DNA from: Spirochaetes bacterium RIFOXYC1_FULL_54_7
GTDB lineage: Bacteria; Spirochaetota; Spirochaetia; Treponematales; UBA12059
Reading direction: 5' to 3'
Length of the DNA stretch: 12,451 nucleotides
Assembly: GCA_001830645.1 (NCBI GenBank)
Contig: MIBM01000251.1
Coordinates: 1 to 12,451 of the forward strand
The notes beneath the pieces were generated by a model. That model searched no databases. It was not told the DNA's origin and saw only the letters and a program-made list of their open reading frames with translations. Shown in pieces: positions 6,333-11,672 of this stretch (its first letter is position 1; each line of letters opens with the position of its first letter). Both the position numbers and the translations under genes were made by a program.

Positions 6333-6422
6333 TTACAGACGATATGCAACATAGTCCATTCGTTCACCAATTTCAATCAGGTTTTTTTTATAATCATAAA
6401 ATCTGAAAATCTGGCGCTGGCA
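6333..6422 (-). pseudogene. C-terminal fragment of a second VOC-family protein
   Basis: The minus-strand residues CQRQIFRFYDYKKNLIEIGE and RMDYVAYRL match the last strand and helix of VOC proteins of the type W-G-Q-R-x-x-R-F-Y-D-P-D-x-H-I-I-E-I-G-E-x-M. No upstream frame continues the domain, and the normal C-terminal extension is also missing. The frame opens at an ATG near 6518, but its first 32 codons do not look like VOC sequence. It is clearly not the same gene as the intact VOC neighbour. Confidence 0.65.
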
Positions 6423-6469
6423 TCCTGAGCCCGATTCAGTACCGATTGCGTCTTGGGATAGCAGTCTGG

Positions 6470-6574
6470 TTATCTTAGAAAAAGTCCGCACCCCCGGCTT
6501 ATCATTCCTGTAATACATGTATGGCCAATGGTCCGGCTACGCATGAAGGTAAAACCATCTACTCCAGTACTCAT
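6470..6574 (-). pseudogene. Short open frame with a strong ribosome site, probably a broken gene start
   Basis: An ATG at 6572-6574 is preceded by AGGAGG at a 7-base spacing and by TTGACA just upstream. The frame (MSTGVDGFTFMRSR and on) stops after 34 codons, at about 6470. I do not recognise it. The good ribosome site suggests it was the start of a real gene, now interrupted ahead of the VOC fragment. Confidence 0.3.
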
Positions 6575-6676
6575 ATGGCAACCTCCTGCTGTCAAGACAA
6601 ATAAGAGCCTGGTTTTCAATGCCTCCTAATGATAATTCCTTTGACAAGCATGGTTTTTAATATTACAAGTCAACAA

Positions 6677-6695
6677 CCACCTGCAAAGCAGGTGG
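6677..6695. repeat. 19-base palindrome, left copy
   Basis: CCACCTGC-AAA-GCAGGTGG forms a perfect 8-bp hairpin, identical to the copy at 6802-6820. Confidence 0.95.
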
Positions 6696-6801
6696 CTTGA
6701 ATCAGCCCCCAAAGGGGGCTTTAAAACTAGTTTCTACAGAGCCATTTATTAACGAAAACGAAATCAAAGAATTTTTGCAGGCAAAGCCGTTTAGGAACTG
6801 A

Positions 6802-6820
6802 CCACCTGCAAAGCAGGTGG
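6802..6820. repeat. 19-base palindrome, right copy
   Basis: An exact second copy of the palindrome, 125 bases from the first. The flanks differ (GTGGATTTC here, GTGGCTTGA at the left copy), so only the hairpin itself is shared. Confidence 0.95.
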
Positions 6821-6903
6821 ATTTCTTAAGTATTAAACTAATAAATAGAATATAGACGTACGAAGTACTATATAAGCTACACATTTGTATGGAGGGTATG
6901 CGA

Positions 6904-7221
6904 ATGAGTCAAGCTGAAATCTTTCAGGCTCTACACCCTGACCCGAACAAAAACGGAACCAGGGTGACAAAGGCGACGTATGAGGCATATCGCACGGCCT
7001 TGTTGCAGGTGATTCCAGCCAGGGAGGCGGGAATAGCGTTTGCCGATCTCAGCCAGGCGGTGAGGCCCCATCTGGCACAGGAACTGCTGAACACCACTTC
7101 TCCCACTTGGTGGGTTACAACGGTGAAACTCGATCTGGAGGCGCGTGGTTTGATCGAGCGGATTCCCGGCACGGGAAAGCAGCGGGTGCGTAGGTGCAGC
7201 GAATCGAGTCCCAAGTCCTAG
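6904..7221 (+). CDS. DUF6958 family protein (small winged-helix-like protein)
   Basis: A 105-residue protein on the plus strand, opposite to most of the island. Recognised from the conserved opening AEIFQALHPDPNKNGTRVTK, ATYEAYRTALLQVIP, FADLSQAVRPHL and the C-terminal SPTWWVTTVKLDLEARGLIE. The last part looks like the recognition helix and wing of a winged-helix DNA-binding domain, ending in RIPGTGKQRVRR. The function of the family is not established as far as I know. An ATG at 6889 is in frame, but GGAGGG (6891-6896) lies 7 bases before the ATG at 6904, so I place the start there. It looks complete and has higher GC than its surroundings. Confidence 0.87.
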   Translation: MSQAEIFQALHPDPNKNGTRVTKATYEAYRTALLQVIPAREAGIAFADLSQAVRPHLAQELLNTTSPTWWVTTVKLDLEARGLIERIPGTGKQRVRRCSESSPKS

Positions 7222-7250
7222 TATACCGGATTCAGCGCTTCAGTTCGCCG

Positions 7251-7271
7251 GCTGACTTTTGGTCAGTCAGC
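7251..7271. repeat. Hairpin between convergent gene ends
   Basis: GCTGAC (7251-7256) pairs with GTCAGC (7266-7271); an alternative is CTGAC with GTCAG around TTTTG. It sits between the DUF6958 stop and the broken end of arsM copy 2 and may act as a weak terminator. There is no T-run. Confidence 0.4.
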
Positions 7272-7618
7272 TTGCTGTGACGCTATCCCGCAGAAGGTCT
7301 TCAAGTTCGGAGATCATTGATGCACCGGCAAAGCAACCCGTATGCATCCTCATATCCTTCTTCGCTTCCTCAGGAAGAATGGCAAATGCCACAAAGTCCA
7401 ATAGCGCCAGCCTTCCGCCCTGTTTCAGAACCAGGTACGGCCTGTACCTCTTCCCCGGAATAGCCCAAGGCCAGCGATATCCCTTCCGCGCTATCGGAAT
7501 TGGAGCTACCGCAGCAACCGTCTCCCGGACAATTGCGGCTTGGGGTTCTGGATTCCGCTATCTTGCCATAACTGTCCCTGACAGCCTGACGGATACTCTT
7601 CTTTTTCAGCTCATTCAT
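7267..7618 (-). pseudogene. arsM: Arsenite methyltransferase arsM, copy 2, with a different internal deletion
   Basis: The start at 7618 has the same GGGAGG ribosome site and nearly the same first 60 residues as copy 1 (MNELKKKSIRQAVRDSYGKI, then LALGYSGEEVQAVP). At about 7436 the sequence jumps. A different frame then continues as VLKQGGRLALLDFVAFAILP and a segment ending MHTGCFAGASMISELEDLLR. It then runs into unrelated DSVTAS and a stop at 7267. Missing are the SAM-binding loop, the first catalytic Cys and the SNCVINL segment, plus the whole C-terminus. It therefore keeps part of what copy 1 has lost, and the reverse. Not functional as an enzyme. Confidence 0.87.
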
Positions 7619-7661
7619 ATGTGAATGTCCTCCCTCTCGTGGTAATTGAGTCATACTAACC

Positions 7662-7694
7662 ATATAGACAGAGATATCCGGAAAAGGACGCAGA
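7662..7694 (-). promoter_or_regulatory. Candidate arsM promoter or operator boxes (copy 2)
   Basis: On the minus strand TCTGCGTCCTTTTCC (7680-7694) and GTCTATAT (7662-7669) repeat the boxes found before arsM copy 1 with the same 16-base gap, while the intervening bases differ. Homology between the two loci stops a few bases beyond the upstream box, so this copy has no sigZ attached. Confidence 0.35.
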
Positions 7695-7816
7695 ATATGG
7701 ATGGTGTCGGACTTGAGGCGCTGCTGGTACTCTCCAGGGGAACATACAGATAGTCTCCCTTAGTTTATATTGGTATCTGCTCAGTCACTACGAGGGGGGG
7801 GAAAAGCCGGAAGAGC

Positions 7817-8100
7817 CTACCAGTGATACAGGAGCCCGAATTGCGCCTGAAATGGGATGAGGCCAATATCACCAAACATGAGTAACCGTATTTATTGGGG
7901 GTAAAATCGATTCCACCACCACCGTACACCGTAACAAGGTTCTGTAGGGTATACCCACCAATCAGGGCTGCGGACAGGCGGTGGGCTGGCATAGCGTACC
8001 AGCCATCTCTGGGTCCAAAGCTCATGGCTTCCGGGCTCTGAAGGGTCCATCAAGTTACAGCCGGAGATCAGAAAAACGACAAGCAGCACCAAAATGCCAT
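7817..8100 (-). pseudogene. Frameshifted small lipoprotein / outer-membrane protein gene
   Basis: The ATG at 8098-8100 lies 6 bases after the 5'-nucleotidase stop. After a run of four T's the signal peptide is in the wrong frame; one extra T would give MAFLVLLVVFLISGCN, with a proper lipobox LISGC. The rest is split over two more frames. The first reads GPRDGWYAMPAHRLSAALIG, GYTLQNLVTVYGGGGIDFTP. The last is MFGDIGLIPFQAQFGLLYHW followed by a stop at 7817. The alternating hydrophobic pattern and aromatic C-terminal residue suggest beta-strands of an outer-membrane protein. At about 90 codons it is probably also internally deleted. I do not recognise the family. Confidence 0.5.
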
Positions 8101-8106
8101 TTATCC

Positions 8107-9081
8107 TTACCCCTGCCCGTCCCAGAGCCCCCCCGGCTGGGGCTCAGTCTTGACAGGCACGTTGGCCACCCCGAAGGGTATGTGCACCAGGGGTACGTCC
8201 CGCAGGTCCATGGACAGGTGGGTAAGCTGGTCGTCAACAAAGAGGTGGGGCCGCAGTATCTGAAGGATGCGCTTCTTCTCTATGCCGCCCAGGAAGAACA
8301 TCTCATCTACCGTCACATGCCAACTTTTCAGGGTGTTTATGGCCCGCTCGTGGGACGGGGCGCTGCGGGCGGTTATGATGGAAGTCTTCAGCACCTTGCG
8401 GTATCCGGGTTCATGTTTTGCCTTCCCTGTTTCCAGTTCCTGCAGGTAGGCCAGGCGCTTGAAGAAGTCCATCAGGAGGCCCGGATTCATGGGCCTGTCG
8501 ATGTTGTCCACCTCATGCTTGTAAAACAGGTCCAGCCTATCGGTCTCCTTGAAGACCTTCTCCGATTCGTCGTCCGCAAGGACCCCGTCAAAGTCGAAGG
8601 CTATCCGCAGCTCATCATCACCCTCGTCGTCCACCACAGTGGTTGACAATACCCTGCCAGCCGGGTAGTTCCGGTCTATGGCATCCTTTACATCATCAGG
8701 ATCGGTGCTCAGGAAGAGGGAGATATTGAAGGCCGGGATATACTTGTAGGCAGGACTGCCTGAAGTGAACACCGCCCGGCAGATGCCAAGGCCATATTCC
8801 TTGATGGAGTGGAAGGTCCGTATTCCCGTCTCGGGGCTGTTCTTGGACAGCACCACTACCTCAACCGGTTGCTGGTCCGGGAAGATGTTGTTCAGGTTCA
8901 GGAAGCGCCGGATAAAAGGAAAGGCCACACCCTTGGCCAGGGGGACGTGGCGGTTCAGTTCCTGGTAGCGCTTGTAGGCTTCGATACCCTGGGTCTCGAA
9001 GATGTCATCTTCCATGGACAGATCGAAGAGGGCCGTGGACGAGACGCCCACCACCAGTTTACCTTCCAGTTCGTAGGGCAC
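8107..9081 (-). CDS. Cytosolic 5'-nucleotidase (NT5C1 family)
   Basis: A 324-residue HAD-superfamily phosphatase of the family that includes vertebrate cytosolic 5'-nucleotidase I, which removes phosphate from AMP and related nucleotides. The catalytic loop is IAFDFDGVLADDESE (160-174), giving a D-x-D nucleophile and acid pair at Asp163 and Asp165. Downstream are the second HAD motif SIITARSAPSHERA (234-247), the Lys of GGIEKKRI (265-272) and the acidic motif FVDDQ (281-285). The N-terminal part (VVGVSSTALFDL and ETQGIEAYKRYQ) is family-specific. The start is a GTG at 9079-9081, chosen because GGAG lies 6 bases upstream and the first residues match the family. It is 61 bases after the envelope protein gene and is followed closely by a lipoprotein relic, so it is likely in one operon. 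Intact. Confidence 0.92.
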   Translation of the reverse strand: MPYELEGKLVVGVSSTALFDLSMEDDIFETQGIEAYKRYQELNRHVPLAKGVAFPFIRRFLNLNNIFPDQQPVEVVVLSKNSPETGIRTFHSIKEYGLGICRAVFTSGSPAYKYIPAFNISLFLSTDPDDVKDAIDRNYPAGRVLSTTVVDDEGDDELRIAFDFDGVLADDESEKVFKETDRLDLFYKHEVDNIDRPMNPGLLMDFFKRLAYLQELETGKAKHEPGYRKVLKTSIITARSAPSHERAINTLKSWHVTVDEMFFLGGIEKKRILQILRPHLFVDDQLTHLSMDLRDVPLVHIPFGVANVPVKTEPQPGGLWDGQG

Positions 9082-9142
9082 TGTATACTCCAGTCAGAGC
9101 AGCGCAGAAGGCGGCGGATGGAGCCGCGAGCCCTGCCCGGTG

Positions 9143-11014
9143 CTATTCACCACGTACCGAGAAGTCCGCGAATTCCACGCCACCGCCAAGGGTACGCAAG
9201 GCCATGGTAGCACCGGAAGTCCGGCCAAAGAAGGTCTTGTACACGATGCGCAGGACTCCATCAACCGAAACAGCAACATACTCGGCCACCGGGTCGTACA
9301 CGATATCCACCGTGCGCCAGACAACGATGCTGTCACCAATAGCCGCATCGAACATGCGTTCCATCACTACATCGTTGTCAGAACGGTACAGCTGTAGATA
9401 GGTGGTATCCACTCCCCGTGCAGCCTGGTCCCGGGTAAACCAGATGAGCAGGCTCTTGCCCTCGCCATAACCCCGGCGTTTCACTACATCTTCTACAAAG
9501 AAATGCAGGCCCAAGCCTACCCAGCCCGTGCCAGTTGCCCTGGCCTTGAAACTGTACAGCAGGGGCTTCCCGTTCTGGGCAAGGGGTAGTTCAAGGCGCG
9601 AGAAATACTGGCTGGCATCGGTCTGCCTGGCTCCGGCTCCCTGTATGACCCAGGAACCCATCCGGGCAGCCGAGTCCGAAAGATCGGAGCGGATGACCTT
9701 CGTAAAACGGGAGGTATCCAGACTCCAGCCACTCAGGTAGCCGTTCCCTGCTTCCCGGGTAGCTTTTCCAGAGGCGACCACGACGATACCCGATTCAAGA
9801 GCCTCAGCCAGAGCTGCCTCGGTTGCAGCTCTGGACACTTCGGCAGCGGTACGCGCTGCTTCCGCAGTCCTGCGCGCTGCCTCTGCCTGGACCCTGGCTG
9901 TCAGGGCGGCATCCCGCTCTGCCACGAGGGCATCAAGCTTGCCGTCTGCAGGAGTCACACCAGCGGTGATTGCAGAATCGACCTGGTTCTTGGCTTTTGC
10001 CAACTCATCCCGAAGGATATCCAGATAGGCCCGGGTATCCTTCAGACTGGTTTCTGAAACTTCAAGGGATGACTCCAGACCCTCAACGGTTTCGTCATAC
10101 GCTTCAAGATCAGCCTCGGCCAGAAGCAAGGCATCACTGGATTCGGCCAGAGCCAGTTCGGTTTCAGCAAGCTGGGCCTCCAGGTCTGCAATCCTCAGGG
10201 CCATACTCTCTGCCAAGCCTTTGTAATAGTCTGTTTCCTCAGCCTTGGCTGCCAGAAGCTCGTTCTCTTCCTTCAATCCGCTTATTGTGTCATTGAGTAG
10301 CTTGCGTTCCTCAAGCAAACGCTGGATCTCGGCAATAAGGGCATCTTCGGATGACTCTTCGGATGACTCCTCGGATGACTCTTCGGCAACATCGACCGAA
10401 GCATCCATGGCAGCCTCTTCCTGGGGTTCTACAAGATCAGAAGTGTCAGGGGCAACCCCATCTGCTTCCAGTCCAGCCTCGCCTTCCGGAACTGTGCGCT
10501 CGTCAACCAGAGGTTCTTCCTCCGGCTCCACCTCAGGCTCCACGGTCAGTGGTCCGGCTTCGACGGGCTCAACTTCAGGCTCCACCTCAGGCTCCACCTC
10601 AGGCTCCACCTCAGGCTCCACCTCAGGTTCCACGGTCAGTGGTCCGGCTTCGACGGGCTCAACTTCAGGCTCCACCTCAGGCTCCGCGGCCAGCGGATCG
10701 ACAGTGTTTTCTTCCAATTCGCCGACGACCTCGGTAGCCGACTCATCAATATCAGCCAACTCCTCAGTGGTATCCACGGTCTGGTCTTCCATTTGGACCG
10801 GCATTTTAGACTCCGGGTCACGGGCTGATTCGATCTCTGCCTGGGAGCCAAAAACAGGGGATTCGTCCGCCGCGGGTACCAAGCCCAGAATCTCATAGGC
10901 ACTGGGAACCCTTGCCGGAGCCTGTCCGGACGGAAGGTCGGCAGCCGTGGCTTCCTGGGGGAAGACGAAATACGAGGCGGCTATCAAGACTATGACAATG
11001 ATTCCCTTGCGCAT
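9143..11014 (-). CDS. Secreted acidic coiled-coil protein with C-terminal beta-sandwich-like domain
   Basis: A 623-residue exported protein. A signal peptide covers about 1-24 (MRKGIIVIVLIAASYFVFPQ, cleavage near EATA). Residues 110-164 are Glu/Pro/Val repeats (E-P-E-V units), with two copies of EPVEAGPLTVEPEVEPE. SSEE repeats fill 211-223. A long Ala/Glu/Leu-rich coiled coil runs about 225-402 (ALIAEIQRLLEERKLLNDTI and on). The C-terminal ~200 residues contain LELPLAQNGKPLLYSFKARA, GTGWVGLGLHFF and VDIVYDPVAEYVAVSVDGVL, suggesting a jelly-roll or concanavalin-like fold of the type that binds sugars; this is inferred from strand patterning only. The Shine-Dalgarno AGGAGA lies 8 bases before the ATG. 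A periplasmic or surface structural role, possibly cell-wall or glycan binding, is plausible but not shown. Low-complexity parts make homology assignments unreliable. Confidence 0.85.
   Translation of the reverse strand: MRKGIIVIVLIAASYFVFPQEATAADLPSGQAPARVPSAYEILGLVPAADESPVFGSQAEIESARDPESKMPVQMEDQTVDTTEELADIDESATEVVGELEENTVDPLAAEPEVEPEVEPVEAGPLTVEPEVEPEVEPEVEPEVEPEVEPVEAGPLTVEPEVEPEEEPLVDERTVPEGEAGLEADGVAPDTSDLVEPQEEAAMDASVDVAEESSEESSEESSEDALIAEIQRLLEERKLLNDTISGLKEENELLAAKAEETDYYKGLAESMALRIADLEAQLAETELALAESSDALLLAEADLEAYDETVEGLESSLEVSETSLKDTRAYLDILRDELAKAKNQVDSAITAGVTPADGKLDALVAERDAALTARVQAEAARRTAEAARTAAEVSRAATEAALAEALESGIVVVASGKATREAGNGYLSGWSLDTSRFTKVIRSDLSDSAARMGSWVIQGAGARQTDASQYFSRLELPLAQNGKPLLYSFKARATGTGWVGLGLHFFVEDVVKRRGYGEGKSLLIWFTRDQAARGVDTTYLQLYRSDNDVVMERMFDAAIGDSIVVWRTVDIVYDPVAEYVAVSVDGVLRIVYKTFFGRTSGATMALRTLGGGVEFADFSVRGE
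10347..10382. repeat. Tandem 12-bp repeat encoding SSEE units
   Basis: Three near-identical 12-base units (plus strand TCGGATGACTCT, one base different in the middle unit) run head to tail and encode the Ser/Glu tract of the envelope protein. The unit is a multiple of three, so copy changes stay in frame. Confidence 0.9.
10524..10679. repeat. Nested 90-bp and 12-bp repeats encoding EPEV units
   Basis: The plus-strand unit GGCTCCACCTCA occurs once at 10524-10535, four times in tandem at 10578-10625 and once at 10668-10679. A segment beginning CACGGTCAGTGGTCCGGCTT is repeated at a 90-base offset (10540 and 10630). All periods are multiples of three and keep the reading frame of the host gene. 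Confidence 0.92.
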
Positions 11015-11230
11015 GGGCTACTTCTCCTGAAGGACTCCGCCCAATCCGGCACGGAGGGTACAGTGATAATCCCTTAGAATATCGGCGCCATAAGGAGTTA
11101 TGAAAAGGCAAAATACAATAGTACCGCAAGCAACAGTGCGGAGCTTGAACGTTAAACATGCTGGATCAGTCCGGTTCACCCATGCTATCATGAACCATGC
11201 CCGCCGGGTACAGTTAACCAGGAGCACTGC
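11015..11230. other. Divergent intergenic region upstream of the envelope protein gene and rpiB
   Basis: This 216-base gap must contain promoters for both divergent genes. The rpiB side has a plausible extended -10 (11183-11191). On the minus-strand side no confident -35/-10 pair was found. No gene is seen. Confidence 0.5.
11183..11191 (+). promoter_or_regulatory. Extended -10 element upstream of rpiB
   Basis: ATGCTATCAT contains TGC followed by TATCAT (11186-11191), an extended -10 match 39 bases before the rpiB ATG. The -35 is weak (TGGATC, 18 bases upstream), as is usual for extended -10 promoters. Confidence 0.35.
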
Positions 11231-11665
11231 ATGAACATACTTATTGCCAACGATCATGGCGCAATCGAACTCAAGCAATCCATTGTCAATGTCCTCACAG
11301 CAGAAGGCCACACCGTTACCAATCTTGGGGTAGACACCCCTGCCTCGGTGGATTATCCGGATATTGCCCTCAAGGCGTCCGAGCGCTTCCTTGAGGGGGG
11401 CTTCGATTTCGGAATCCTATGTTGCGGCACAGGCATAGGCATCTCCATTGCAGCCAACAAGGTAAAGGGCATACGCTGTGCTCCTGTGTTCGATCTTTTT
11501 ACCGCAGAGATGGCCAAGCGGCACAACAATGCCAATTTCATTGCCCTGGGGGGCAGGAATCGCTATGCGCTTCCAGTGATGGACATTGTGCACATGTACA
11601 TGACAACAAGCTTCGAGGGCGGCCGCCATCAACAACGGGTCTCGAAGCTCGACAACATGGTCTGA
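11231..11665 (+). CDS. rpiB: Ribose-5-phosphate isomerase B
   Basis: A 144-residue RpiB/LacA-LacB family enzyme that interconverts ribose 5-phosphate and ribulose 5-phosphate in the pentose phosphate pathway, in the cytoplasm. Visible features are the phosphate/substrate segment ANDHGA (6-11), the catalytic loop GILCCGTGIGISIAANKVKG (61-80) with the active Cys at 65, the catalytic His98 in RHNNAN, and IALGGR (104-109). Length is normal. AGGAG lies just upstream of the ATG (11221-11225). It converges with the beta-CASP gene, with only 7 bases between the stops and no terminator between them. Some members act on other sugar phosphates such as allose 6-phosphate, but nothing nearby suggests that. 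Confidence 0.95.
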   Translation: MNILIANDHGAIELKQSIVNVLTAEGHTVTNLGVDTPASVDYPDIALKASERFLEGGFDFGILCCGTGIGISIAANKVKGIRCAPVFDLFTAEMAKRHNNANFIALGGRNRYALPVMDIVHMYMTTSFEGGRHQQRVSKLDNMV

Positions 11666-11672
11666 TTACAGG

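Larger units (their letters stand above)
6677..6820. mobile_element. Small palindrome-bounded element (possible IS200/IS605-type MITE)
   Basis: Two identical copies of the 19-base palindrome CCACCTGCAAAGCAGGTGG (8-bp stem, AAA loop) lie at 6677-6695 and 6802-6820. They bound about 106 bases with no gene. A third hairpin, AGCCCCC-AAA-GGGGGCT (6704-6720), follows the first after 8 bases. Short elements ending in identical subterminal hairpins, without terminal inverted repeats or an obvious target duplication, fit non-autonomous relatives of IS200/IS605 elements. The family assignment is inference; no transposase or TnpB is present. Confidence 0.45.

Noticed and set aside
5700..6340. Integron attC sites between the small AT-rich genes
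   Set aside because: Intergenic hairpins exist, but I could not find paired RYYYAAC and GTTRRRY boxes or a common repeat shared by several gaps.
6702..6884. 60-codon minus-strand frame inside the palindrome-bounded element
   Set aside because: It reads straight through the hairpins, has no ribosome site and shows no recognisable domain.
7981..8646. 221-codon plus-strand frame opposite the 5'-nucleotidase gene
   Set aside because: Shadow of the clearly recognisable nucleotidase coding frame; no family resemblance.
9100..9142. Hairpin between the envelope protein gene and the nucleotidase gene as a terminator
   Set aside because: Only a 5-bp GCGGC/GCCGC stem and no T-run; the gap looks intra-operonic.
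10245..10898. 217-codon open frame on the plus strand, Ser/Thr/Gly-rich
   Set aside because: It is the exact antisense of the repeat and coiled-coil part of the envelope protein gene; low complexity from the 12-bp repeats keeps it open. No ribosome site.
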